Positions 25,159 through 32,957 of a stretch of 38,581 bases of DNA are shown piece by piece. The first letter of the stretch is position 1, and each line of letters starts with the position of its first letter. Location of the stretch: contig JAYKGV010000038.1 in NCBI GenBank assembly GCA_035285595.1, forward strand, positions 1-38,581, in the 5' to 3' direction. The notes beneath the pieces are model-generated. The model searched no databases and was not told where the DNA came from. It saw only the letters and a program-made list of their open reading frames with translations. The translations under genes and the position numbers were made by a program. The stretch is from VGJW01 sp035285595 (GTDB lineage Bacteria > Cyanobacteriota > Sericytochromatia > S15B-MN24 > VGJW01).

Positions 25159-25728
25159 TTGGGGGCTTCATCACGCTTCCGCTGGTACGGCTGGATTGCA
25201 GGGCTTTCCGTCCTGTGCGTCTTGCTTCTCGCCTTGGCGGGAGCGTGGTGGAGTCAGGGACGGGATGGTTTGCCTGAGGTCGCGATGCAGGATGGGACAG
25301 GTGCCACGTTCTCGTGGCGGCAGCTCGAGGGACGCTGGAGCCTGGTGTATTTCGGTTACCGTGGCTGTCCGTCGGCGTGCCCCACGGGACTGGCCGCGCT
25401 GGCCCGTGAAGTCAGGGCGCTCGGGCTCAGGGGCAAGGATCTCCAGGTCGTGATGGTGACCGTGGATCCTGACCAGGATACGCCAAAGCTCATTGGAGAT
25501 TATGTTCGGTACTTTCATCCTGATTTCAGGGCTGTACGCATAGGGGATGCCCGTGAGTTGGACCTGGTATGTCGTGCCTTCGGGGCGACATGGGCCAAGC
25601 CGGCGACCCTTGGGGGGGAGATCGAGCATTCGCTGGATGTCCATTTGGTCGATCCCAGGGGGAGGATCCGGGGGAGGCTGTCTCCACCATTTGTTCCGGG
25701 TGAGCTGCGCCAGGCGCTACACTGGTGA
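25159..25728 (+). CDS. SCO1/SenC copper chaperone
   Basis: A 189-residue membrane-anchored thioredoxin-fold protein. One N-terminal helix (about 10-30) places the domain outside the inner membrane. The copper site is complete: C70 and C74 in GCPSACP and H157 in EHSLDVHLVD. Known role: delivers copper to the CuA centre of cytochrome c oxidase subunit II, or acts as a thiol reductase for it. The TTG start at 25159 follows the propeller stop by 3 bp, and the PCu(A)C gene begins 12 bp after its stop. No cytochrome oxidase gene is in the window. Confidence 0.93.
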   Translation: MGASSRFRWYGWIAGLSVLCVLLLALAGAWWSQGRDGLPEVAMQDGTGATFSWRQLEGRWSLVYFGYRGCPSACPTGLAALAREVRALGLRGKDLQVVMVTVDPDQDTPKLIGDYVRYFHPDFRAVRIGDARELDLVCRAFGATWAKPATLGGEIEHSLDVHLVDPRGRIRGRLSPPFVPGELRQALHW

Positions 25729-25740
25729 GGGCGTGAGCTC

Positions 25741-26202
25741 ATGAATGCGAGTCCTATGTCGTCCAGGCTGTTCCGTTGGGTGCTCTCGTCGCTTGTCGTT
25801 GCGGTTTCGCCGGCCATGGCGGCGCCCCTGCGGTCCGGCACGCTGCAGATCCAGGACGTGTGGATCCGTGAGGCCCCGCCTCAGGCCCCTGTCCTTGCAG
25901 GCTATGGGGTGATTCTGGGCGGTGGTAAGCCCGATCGCTTGTTGCGTGTCGAGGCTGATGAATTTGCAAGGGTTGAACTGCACGAGATGGTCCCCGCAAC
26001 CGCTGGGATGGCGAGGATGCGCCAGCTCTCGCAACTTGAAATTCCGTTGGGGGCTACATGTTCACTTGATCCCGGGGGTAGCCACTTGATGCTTTTCAGC
26101 CCTCGTCGCCAGCTGGTCGCAGGGAATTTCGTACGGATGCGGTGGTATTTTGCCGAGGCGGGCCTCGTCAAGGTGCGGGCCAAGGTGCGCCGGGTCGATT
26201 GA
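25741..26202 (+). CDS. PCu(A)C copper chaperone
   Basis: A 153-residue periplasmic protein with a signal peptide cut near AMA-APL (about residue 28). The Cu(I) site fits the family spacing exactly: H81, then M93 after the family's ten-residue interval, then 21 residues to H115, then M117 (SHLML). In known systems this protein passes copper to SCO1 and to the CuA site, matching its position directly after the SCO1 gene. ATG 25741 has GAGGG 9 bases upstream; ATG 25756 is a weaker alternative. The last 35 bases overlap the end of the converging DUF4139 gene. Confidence 0.93.
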   Translation: MNASPMSSRLFRWVLSSLVVAVSPAMAAPLRSGTLQIQDVWIREAPPQAPVLAGYGVILGGGKPDRLLRVEADEFARVELHEMVPATAGMARMRQLSQLEIPLGATCSLDPGGSHLMLFSPRRQLVAGNFVRMRWYFAEAGLVKVRAKVRRVD

Positions 26203-27559
26203 CCGGTGACGGTCGTCTGAAGCTTGCTTCCAGAGTCCTTCGCGCTCCCGGGGCGAGGCTCAGTTTCCAGCGAGCGATGCCTGGGGCCTTGGCATCAGGT
26301 TCGGGTTGCCCCTTGACCCAGGTGCCGCCGCTATCCGCACGCAGGGTCAGTTCGAGACGAACACTTTCCTTGCCAGCGTTGTGGACGCTGCCCTTCATCG
26401 TGACAACCCTTCGCCCCTCCGCATCGTCCGTCACTTCGCTCTGCCGCATGGTTCCCGAGACGTCGAGGGAGAGCCCGAGATTCAGTTGCAGGGGGTCATC
26501 CGCGGGAGTGGCCTCGCCGGCGGTACGTGCAAGCGGCAGAGGCACGCCGGCAGCGTCGGCTCGGGTCACGGTCCAAGGGCCGGGCGGGCATGGAAAGCCC
26601 GGACCCGATGCCCCCCCTACCTCGGCACGGAGGGTCGCCTTCCGGGTTTCACGCAGATCCCACGATTCCCAGGGGACTGCGAACTCGAGCATGTGGGTCG
26701 TGTCGACCTGAATCTCTTCCTTCAGGCCGATGGGCAGTCTGAGTTGGCCCGGGATGCGGCTGTCCACGAGTTCTGGCCACGCCAAGCGCCAGAGGCCACC
26801 CTCGGGCTCCAGGGTAGGCGAGGAGCTGTCTGCCGCTTCGGCCGTCCTGGCCAGTGGCCACCAAGGCACAGGCGGTCGGGTGGGCTGAACGACAAGTTCC
26901 AGTCGGGACGAGGGTCCATAGCCTCCACTGGCCCAGCTCACCACGGCCCACGCTTCAAGGCGTCCGCGGCTGCCGGAGCGATCCAGACTCAATCGCATTT
27001 CGGGCTGCCAGCGACTGCGGGCGTCATGAAAGCGCAGGGTGGCAGTCGACAAAACGCGCCGTCTGTCGACGCGCTGAAGCTCCAGAGTCGTACCGAATGC
27101 GCGAGGCGGCAACTCGGGCAACAAGAGTCGGCCTGGCAACTCGGGCGTCCACGTGTCCCCGATCTTGAACAGCGGACGCTCGGGGTGGCCGCCGATCCTG
27201 ACCGGTATGGGGCTTGCTCCAGGCGTGGGTTCGACCAAGACGTCGCGACCATGGAAGTCGCCCAGCAGGTCCTTGGTTTCGGCCGCGTGGGAACGCACGC
27301 GCACCTGCTTCAGTCCGGAAATGCCTTCTACGGTCAGCGTCCCGGCCTCAAGGCCCGGAGGCAACCCTGTCAGCACGACCTTGTCTTGCCCTTCGGCCCA
27401 TGCCACATCCCTGCGCATGGTCACCATCGCTCCCTGAGGACCCAACAAGATGCTTGTGGCGCCGTCGGCCTCGCCCGAGGGAGTCTTTGCCGAGGCCGTG
27501 CCGGTGGCTCCGCAGCCCAGCAGCGCCACGCCGAGCCAAGCCAATCTGCGAAGGTTCAT
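26168..27559 (-). CDS. DUF4139-type exported protein
   Basis: A 463-residue protein with a signal peptide whose lipobox is LLGC (C16), so probably a lipoprotein. The N-terminal part (TSILLGPQGAMVTMRRDV, VVLTGLPPGLEAGTLTVEG) matches the DUF4140/DUF4139 mucoidy-inhibitor-like family. The middle (RFHDARSRWQPEMRLSLD, LEAWAVVSWASG) matches the beta-sandwich part. The C-terminal section is another beta-rich domain with KGSVHNAGKESVRLELTLR. No function is established for the family. ATG 27559 has AGGAGG 7 bases upstream. It is divergent from the amino acid importer (91 bp apart), and its 3' end overlaps the PCu(A)C gene by 35 bp. Confidence 0.75.
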   Translation of the reverse strand: MNLRRLAWLGVALLGCGATGTASAKTPSGEADGATSILLGPQGAMVTMRRDVAWAEGQDKVVLTGLPPGLEAGTLTVEGISGLKQVRVRSHAAETKDLLGDFHGRDVLVEPTPGASPIPVRIGGHPERPLFKIGDTWTPELPGRLLLPELPPRAFGTTLELQRVDRRRVLSTATLRFHDARSRWQPEMRLSLDRSGSRGRLEAWAVVSWASGGYGPSSRLELVVQPTRPPVPWWPLARTAEAADSSSPTLEPEGGLWRLAWPELVDSRIPGQLRLPIGLKEEIQVDTTHMLEFAVPWESWDLRETRKATLRAEVGGASGPGFPCPPGPWTVTRADAAGVPLPLARTAGEATPADDPLQLNLGLSLDVSGTMRQSEVTDDAEGRRVVTMKGSVHNAGKESVRLELTLRADSGGTWVKGQPEPDAKAPGIARWKLSLAPGARRTLEASFRRPSPVNRPGAPWPAP

Positions 27560-27650
27560 CGGTTGCCTCCTTCCGTCCTCTAGACCTGTGCACCGTGCCG
27601 AAGGGATGCCGCGCTTGCAATGCCCGGATGAATTGGTACGATGGCCCGCG

Positions 27651-29123
27651 ATGAACGGTTTGCGCGCCCTGCTTTGGCTTGGACGTACGTGTGGACGGGG
27701 CTTGCTGGTCTTGCTGGCGGTCCTTGTTCTTGGTGCGAGTTCGGCAGGGGCTGCGGAGCAGCTACGCTGGGGCCTCGATCTCGAGGGCGGCGCCCCATAC
27801 GGTTACGCTGACCCGGCCAACCCTGCCCGCATCATCGGCTTCGAGCGCGAAATCGCGGACGAGTTAGGGAAACGCATCGGCAGGACTTTCCTGCCGGTAC
27901 AGGTGAATTGGGACAGCCTTATTCCCGCATTGAGCCGCAATACGATCGACGTGGCCATGGCCGGCATCGAGATTACGGACGACCATCAGCGAGGTGCACT
28001 CTTCACCCGCCCCTATTGCGTGTATCAGCAGCGTATCGCGGTCAGGAAGGGAGAGGGCCGCATCCAGGTCTTCGAGGATCTCAAGGGCATGAAGGTCGGC
28101 ACCGTGACCAGCACGGCCGCTCATCGGGAGCTTGAGCTGCTGGGCGAGGTCGACATCAAGCACTACACCGACATGTTCGCCGTTTATGAGGATCTGGCGA
28201 TTGGCCGCTTGGACGCGGTCTATATCGATCAGCCGGTTGCAGACTTTTATGCGGGGCGTAACCCGAGCGTGCGCTTCATCGAGCCGCCACGTGGGGTCGG
28301 ATATTACGGTATTGCTTTGCGCAAGTCCGATGAGGAGCTGAAAAGAGAGCTCGACAAGGCGATAGGCAGCATGATTGATGACGGCAGTCTGCAGCGCATC
28401 CTGGAGCGTTGGAATCTATGGAATCCTCTGCAGGAAAAGCTGGCCGAATACCGTGACGATCAGCCGCTCTCGCGGATGGACGGCCCGGGTATCGGGCAGT
28501 ACCTGCCTGTGCTGCTCCAGGGGGCGTGGATGACATGCCGCATTTCGGTGTCGGCCATGTTGCTGGCGATGGCGGTGGGGATGCTGCTGGCCCTTGGCAG
28601 GGTCTTCGGGCCTACTCCGGTGCGCTGGCTTGCGACGGGTTACGTGGAGATCGTCCGTGGCACTCCCTTGCTGATCCAGCTGTACATGCTGTACTACGCG
28701 CTGCCAAAACTTGGTATCGAGCTGGACGCTTTCGTAGCTGGGGTCATGGGGTTGGGGCTCAACTACGCAGCTAACGAGGCCGAGAACTATCGAGCCGGCC
28801 TGCAGGCGGTGCCGAGGGGGCAGCACGAGGCGTGTGCCGCTTTGGGGATGACCCGGATGCAAGCGATTCGGCACGTCATACTTCCACAATCGCTGCGTGT
28901 CACCATTCCACCTGTCACCAACGATTTCATCGCTCTGTTCAAGGACAGTTCATTGGTGTCGGTCATCACGCTCGTCGAGTTGACCAAGAGTTACGGCATG
29001 CTGGCCTCCGCGACGTATGACTATGTCCGGCTTGGCCTCCTCACGGCGGCGCTCTACCTCGCCATAAGCTATCCCGCTGCCCTTCTGGCCCGCTGGACCG
29101 AGGCCAGGCTCCAGAGGACCTGA
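27651..29123 (+). CDS. Polar amino acid ABC transporter: substrate-binding protein fused to permease
   Basis: A 490-residue protein. A signal-anchor (to about residue 35) is followed by a periplasmic solute-binding domain (about 37-260: RIIGFEREIADELGKRIG, DVAMAGIEITDDHQR, LKGMKVGTVTSTAAH, GYYGIALRKSDEELK). A HisM/GlnP-type permease follows (about 285-490), with EIVRGTPLLIQLYMLYYALP and the ATPase-contacting EAA loop ANEAENYRAGLQAVPRGQHEACAALGM. The combined architecture is known in glutamine/glutamate and arginine importers and ties binding to translocation stoichiometry. The substrate is not certain. ATG 27651 begins the signal sequence; the longer open frame to 27450 is antisense to the DUF4139 gene and not used. 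The ATPase gene follows after 3 bp. Confidence 0.93.
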   Translation: MNGLRALLWLGRTCGRGLLVLLAVLVLGASSAGAAEQLRWGLDLEGGAPYGYADPANPARIIGFEREIADELGKRIGRTFLPVQVNWDSLIPALSRNTIDVAMAGIEITDDHQRGALFTRPYCVYQQRIAVRKGEGRIQVFEDLKGMKVGTVTSTAAHRELELLGEVDIKHYTDMFAVYEDLAIGRLDAVYIDQPVADFYAGRNPSVRFIEPPRGVGYYGIALRKSDEELKRELDKAIGSMIDDGSLQRILERWNLWNPLQEKLAEYRDDQPLSRMDGPGIGQYLPVLLQGAWMTCRISVSAMLLAMAVGMLLALGRVFGPTPVRWLATGYVEIVRGTPLLIQLYMLYYALPKLGIELDAFVAGVMGLGLNYAANEAENYRAGLQAVPRGQHEACAALGMTRMQAIRHVILPQSLRVTIPPVTNDFIALFKDSSLVSVITLVELTKSYGMLASATYDYVRLGLLTAALYLAISYPAALLARWTEARLQRT

Positions 29124-29126
29124 ACC

Positions 29127-29915
29127 TTGTCCGCCTCAGTCGCCATTTCGTGTTGGAATCTCCACAAAGCCTACGGCAGCGTGAAGGTCCTGCAGGGTAT
29201 CGATCTCGATGTCCGTGCGGGTGAGAAGGTGGTCCTCCTGGGGCCTTCTGGTTCGGGGAAAAGTACGCTGCTGCGGTGTATGAACCGGCTTGAGGACGTC
29301 GACGAGGGCGAGATTCAGCTTTTCGGCAAAGGCCTCTCGGGCGGTGCGCGCACCCTGGCCTCCCTGCGGGCGGAGGTCGGGATGGTCTTCCAAGGCTTCC
29401 ACCTCTTCCCGCATCTCAGAGTGCTCGAAAATGTGACCTTGCCACAAGTCCTTGTGCGAGGCGCGAATCGCACCGATGCGGAGCAGCGAGCCAGGCTCCT
29501 GCTTGGGCGCGTAGGCATGGGCCACAAGGCCGATGCTTATCCTTCCCAGCTCTCAGGTGGGCAGCAGCAACGTGTCGCTATCGCCCGGGCGCTTGCACAG
29601 GAGCCGCGGGCCCTGCTATTTGACGAGCCCACCAGTGCATTGGATCCGGAGATGGTCCACGAGGTCTTGGCGGTCATGAACGATATTGCCGCTCAGGGCA
29701 TGACGATGGTCGTGGTGACCCACGAGATGCACTTCGCCGAGAAAGTCGCCGACAGGGTAGTCTTTCTGGATGGTGGCCGTGTCCTCGAGGATACGACGCC
29801 GGGCGTGTTCTTTCGTCAGCCCGCGACGGAGCGAGCCAGGACTTTCCTGAGTCACCTGCAATCCCATCGCCGGCGAACGGAAACGCTTCGCTCCACGGGT
29901 TTTCTTGACGGCTGA
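29127..29915 (+). CDS. Polar amino acid ABC transporter ATP-binding protein
   Basis: A 262-residue cytosolic ATPase of the GlnQ/HisP type. Walker A is GPSGSGKST at 39-47, the Q-loop is VFQGFHLFPHL, the signature is LSGGQQQR, Walker B is ALLFDEPTSALDPE, and the switch His is in VVVTHEM. The Q-loop has QGFHLFPH where many relatives have QQFNLFPH. A TTG start at 29127 follows the fused permease stop by 3 bp. It powers the fused importer; one ATPase with one fused protein would give a homodimeric transporter. The 128 bp after the stop holds a small inverted repeat (TTGCA...TGCAA at about 29952-29968) and possibly the promoter of the efflux operon. Confidence 0.95.
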   Translation: MSASVAISCWNLHKAYGSVKVLQGIDLDVRAGEKVVLLGPSGSGKSTLLRCMNRLEDVDEGEIQLFGKGLSGGARTLASLRAEVGMVFQGFHLFPHLRVLENVTLPQVLVRGANRTDAEQRARLLLGRVGMGHKADAYPSQLSGGQQQRVAIARALAQEPRALLFDEPTSALDPEMVHEVLAVMNDIAAQGMTMVVVTHEMHFAEKVADRVVFLDGGRVLEDTTPGVFFRQPATERARTFLSHLQSHRRRTETLRSTGFLDG

Positions 29916-30043
29916 CTGTGTGGGCGGCCGGACAGGCCTCTGCTGACGGCTTGCAATCAAGCTGCAAAGTCTATACCTTACCTTGTTTCTAGACAGACCT
30001 TCGACAAGCGAGGGTCGCCCCTTGGTTCTGTAGAGGTTGTGCC

Positions 30044-30418
30044 TTGCTGCGATTTTCCACTGCCCTTGCGGCGGCTGCATTGGTGGCCGGTTGCGACAGT
30101 CCCCTGCCGCTTTCGTCCGACCTGAAGGACACGAAGGTTCCCCTGAAGGTCGCCGTCACGGTTGCCGGCACCACCGCTTCCGCGGTCGTCGATCGTCCAA
30201 GTTTCCCGATTACGTGGGTTCAGGCCCGAGCTCTGAAGCTGGTTATCTCAGGCGTGCCACACCCGGTCACCAAGCTCTCCAACACCCAGCTGGCCTTCAC
30301 CTATGCCGTGTTGCCTCAAGCTGCGCCCGCGGACAAACCTCTTGTCTGGGCGATGATCGTGGATGGCGAGCGTGTCGATCTGGTTGAGGCCGAAGTCGCC
30401 ATCACGAGGGTGCCATGA
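30044..30418 (+). CDS. Small exported lipoprotein, first gene of the efflux operon
   Basis: A 124-residue protein with a signal peptide and lipobox VAGC (C17). The mature part is about 105 residues and mostly beta-strand (VPLKVAVTVAGTTASAVVD, LKLVISGVPH, LVWAMIVDGERVDLVEAEVAI), suggesting one small beta-sandwich. I do not recognise the family. The TTG start has AGAGG 8 bases upstream. Its stop TGA overlaps the next ATG (ATGA at 30415-30418), so it is translated with the following protein. As the leader of a five-gene TolC/RND unit, it may be an accessory of the pump; this is inference. Confidence 0.7.
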   Translation: MLRFSTALAAAALVAGCDSPLPLSSDLKDTKVPLKVAVTVAGTTASAVVDRPSFPITWVQARALKLVISGVPHPVTKLSNTQLAFTYAVLPQAAPADKPLVWAMIVDGERVDLVEAEVAITRVP

Positions 30419-31485
30419 TGCGCAAGTTCTCTTTGAGGGTGGCCAGTTTGTGCCTTGTCGCAGGCTGGGGTTTTCAGACTGCCAATCTTTCGGCAGCGGC
30501 CGCGGTCATTCGTCAGCTTCCTTCTGCCATCGCGGGGGAGGTGGTTGATGCCGTGGGTCGACCCGTTCCCTCTGCCTTGGTTTCCCTGCGGGGTCGCGTG
30601 GGGCTTGCGGTGACCGACGATTCCGGCAGATTCACGCTGGAGGGGAGCGACGGGGTCGTCGTGCTCGTGGTGTCGGCGCCTGGGTACGTCACCCGGGAAG
30701 TCGGGCGGGATGCCGCGGCCCGTATTGTCCTCGAGCCCTTGCCTGTCTACGAGGCCGCGTTCGTCACGCCGGCCCGCGGGTCGGAAACGGCGGCGGGTGA
30801 GCAACCCGTGCAGGCTTTCCCGAGCCGCATCTCGCTCGGGCTGTCCGCCCGGCAGTGGATGGTGGCCCGCGAGCCCGATGGAGACCGGCCGGGACGGGTG
30901 GCCTCAGGTCTGATTCTGAACATGCTGGATGCCACGGGTCAGTTCCGTGCCGGCAACTTCCTTGTTGGCGTCTCTACGAGCCGAGTCAAGGGCAAGCTCA
31001 CGGTCGGCGGTCTGCTGACCCAGCCCGACCCCCAGCCGACCGTGGAAGAGTCGACCTTTGTCGTTTCCGCAGGGCCCGTCTTCGGGGATGCTTCCTTCGA
31101 GTGGGTGCCGTCTTTGGTCTGGACAGGCCTGACGACCCAGGTTTCCAATGCCAACACCCCGTGGACAGGAACACCGCTTGACTACGCCCAGAATCGGCAG
31201 GGGCTCGGCCTGGGGCTGGATGCGGGGACCGTCCTCTTCGGGGCCACCTTGCGTGCGGGTCTCTCGTACACCCCTCTCCAGTCGGTCCAGATGCCTGCTG
31301 CACCCTATGAGGTGACGGATTTCCAGCCTGGTACGCTGCACGCCACCCTGGCCTTGCCGATGGCGTCCGGCCTGGATCTCGAGGTGCAGACCTCGCGACG
31401 TTTCGGGTCCTCGAAGAATCTTGCGGAAGCCGTTCAGGATTTCCGGGTGGGCGTGGCTTATCGTCCCGACAGGGGTGGACGATGA
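30415..31485 (+). CDS. Exported protein with carboxypeptidase-regulatory-like domain and barrel-like C-terminus
   Basis: A 356-residue protein with a signal peptide (RKFSLRVASLCLVAG...SAAAA). Residues about 40-95 form a carboxypeptidase-regulatory-like sandwich: IAGEVVDAVGRPVPSALVSL, then VTDDSGRFTLEG, then VVSAPGYVTREV. From about 145 on, amphipathic strands alternate with Gly/Ser turns (FRAGNFLVGVSTSRVKGKLTVGGLL, DAGTVLFGATLRAGLSYTP, FRVGVAYRPDRGGR), which would fit an outer-membrane barrel, though the protein does not end in an aromatic residue. Overlaps of 4 bases on both sides (ATGA) bind it to the lipoprotein and the TolC gene. No homologous efflux component is known to me. Confidence 0.7.
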   Translation: MMRKFSLRVASLCLVAGWGFQTANLSAAAAVIRQLPSAIAGEVVDAVGRPVPSALVSLRGRVGLAVTDDSGRFTLEGSDGVVVLVVSAPGYVTREVGRDAAARIVLEPLPVYEAAFVTPARGSETAAGEQPVQAFPSRISLGLSARQWMVAREPDGDRPGRVASGLILNMLDATGQFRAGNFLVGVSTSRVKGKLTVGGLLTQPDPQPTVEESTFVVSAGPVFGDASFEWVPSLVWTGLTTQVSNANTPWTGTPLDYAQNRQGLGLGLDAGTVLFGATLRAGLSYTPLQSVQMPAAPYEVTDFQPGTLHATLALPMASGLDLEVQTSRRFGSSKNLAEAVQDFRVGVAYRPDRGGR

Positions 31486-32957
31486 AGGTTCGTGCCGTCG
31501 GCGTCTTGCTGGCCGGAATTTTCTCTTTCCCGGATCCGGCCCGAGCGGCTGAATCGCCTCCTGTCTCCGTTCTGACCTTGGCTGAAGCCGTGGTTGTGGC
31601 GAGGGCAAGGGCGTTGCCCGTCGCGATCGCCGAGGCCAAGGTGTCTCAGGCCAAGGAGCTTATCCGTCAGACCTACGCGGGTTTGTATCCCCAGGTGAGC
31701 GCGAGTGCCACCGGATTGATGTTCCGGCAGGTGGACAGCAATGCGATCGGCTTGGGCTTCGGTGGACTCGGTGGGCTTGGCGGCCCGGGGGCAGGCGGCG
31801 CGGCAGGTGGTCTCGGGGGTGCCGGGGGATTGGGTGGGGCCGGAGGCCTTGGGGCTCTCGGTGGCCTGGGCTTGGGTGGCTTGGGCGGATTTGGCGGAGC
31901 GTCCGATGCCCCTTTCATGATCTTGACTTCGGGGCTCAGTGTCAGCCAGGTCCTCTTTGACGGCTTCCAGACTCAGGCTGGTCTCAAGTTGGCATCGGCC
32001 TCGGTGGAGTTGGGTGAGGAGGACAGGGCATCGCAGTTGCGCAAGGCCGGGTTCGACGCGGCTTCGGCCTTCCTGCAGGTTCTGCGTGCGGCTGCTCTGC
32101 TTGAGGTGACCGTTCAGGCACAAAGGCAAGCCCAAAGTCACCTTGAGTCCGCAGAAAAGCGTTTGCGTGCCGGAACGGCCACCCGGTTCGAGGTGTTGCA
32201 GGCTCAGGGCCAATTGGCGACGGTCGAGGGCCAGATTCGGTCGGCAACGGGTGGGCTCGAGCTTGCCCGGCTTTCGTTGGGAACGGCACTGGGTGAGCCG
32301 CTGGGAACTCGGCCCCTCGAGGCCCAGCCGGTCGTTCCCGAGGTGCTCTTCGACCCTGCCCGGGATCTTGCGGCAGCGGTCGAGACGCGTACCGAGGTGC
32401 GAAGTCTCCTCGCCAAGCGGCGACTGGACGAAGCCAACCTCGATCTGACCGAGACGAGCGTCTATCCCAAGGTGTTGGGAACTGCCAGTTACAATCAGCT
32501 CGGTGTGGCGACGGGGAGAGCGCTGAACGTGTCTGCGTCCTTGCAGGTTCCTGTGGTTGACTGGGGCAAGAATGCCTCCAAGGTGGCATCGGGTCGGCTG
32601 GATTTGCAGCAGGATGATCTGCAGCTGACTCAGGTCCGCCGGATGCTTGCCACGGAGATCACGGCGGCTTGGTTGTCCCGGCAGGAGGCGCGCGATCGTG
32701 TCCGTATCGCCCGCAAGGGGCTTGCCGTGGCGGCAGAAGCCCAGCGTTTGTCCGATGTGCGCTTCCGTGCAGGCGTCGGGACGGGCTACGAGGTCATCGA
32801 TGCCCAGACGGCCCTGACGCAGGCTCGGACGGGGCTTGTCCAAGCCCAGTACGACGCGATGTCGTCCGAACTGCGCCTCGCCCAGTCCCTTTCCCTTGAC
32901 CCCGTGGCCCTGATGGCTGCCGGGGCGGGTCTTTCTTCAACTGGAGCCATGCAGTGA
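31482..32957 (+). CDS. TolC-family outer-membrane efflux channel with Gly-rich insert
   Basis: A 491-residue outer-membrane factor; trimers form the exit duct of tripartite pumps. The signal peptide ends near ARA-AES (about 22). The two internal repeats are visible: LTLAEAVVVARARALPVAIAEA...YPQVSASATG in the first, and LRAGTATRFEVLQAQGQLATVEGQ matched by FRAGVGTGYEVIDAQTALTQARTGL near the end of the second. Unusual is a 51-residue stretch (90-140) that is about 60% Gly with Leu and Ala. It sits between the first two beta-strands of the first repeat, which in TolC are joined by an extracellular loop. ATG 31482 overlaps the previous stop (ATGA), and its own stop overlaps the adaptor's GTG. Confidence 0.93.
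   Translation: MKVRAVGVLLAGIFSFPDPARAAESPPVSVLTLAEAVVVARARALPVAIAEAKVSQAKELIRQTYAGLYPQVSASATGLMFRQVDSNAIGLGFGGLGGLGGPGAGGAAGGLGGAGGLGGAGGLGALGGLGLGGLGGFGGASDAPFMILTSGLSVSQVLFDGFQTQAGLKLASASVELGEEDRASQLRKAGFDAASAFLQVLRAAALLEVTVQAQRQAQSHLESAEKRLRAGTATRFEVLQAQGQLATVEGQIRSATGGLELARLSLGTALGEPLGTRPLEAQPVVPEVLFDPARDLAAAVETRTEVRSLLAKRRLDEANLDLTETSVYPKVLGTASYNQLGVATGRALNVSASLQVPVVDWGKNASKVASGRLDLQQDDLQLTQVRRMLATEITAAWLSRQEARDRVRIARKGLAVAAEAQRLSDVRFRAGVGTGYEVIDAQTALTQARTGLVQAQYDAMSSELRLAQSLSLDPVALMAAGAGLSSTGAMQ
31749..31901 (+). repeat. Gly-Leu/Gly-Ala-rich low-complexity segment within the TolC gene
   Basis: Codons 90-140 of the TolC gene are mainly GGN with Leu and Ala, in short GGLGG/GGAGG-like units. 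It stays in frame and is flanked by normal TolC sequence on both sides. Confidence 0.85.

Noticed and set aside
29952..29990. Sigma-70 promoter TTGCAA/TATACC before the efflux operon
   Set aside because: The spacing is only 15 bases and the matches are partial, so I do not list it as a feature.
31458..32843. 461-codon open frame antisense to tolC
   Set aside because: The plus-strand TolC is unambiguous; the antisense product is composition-biased with no motif.
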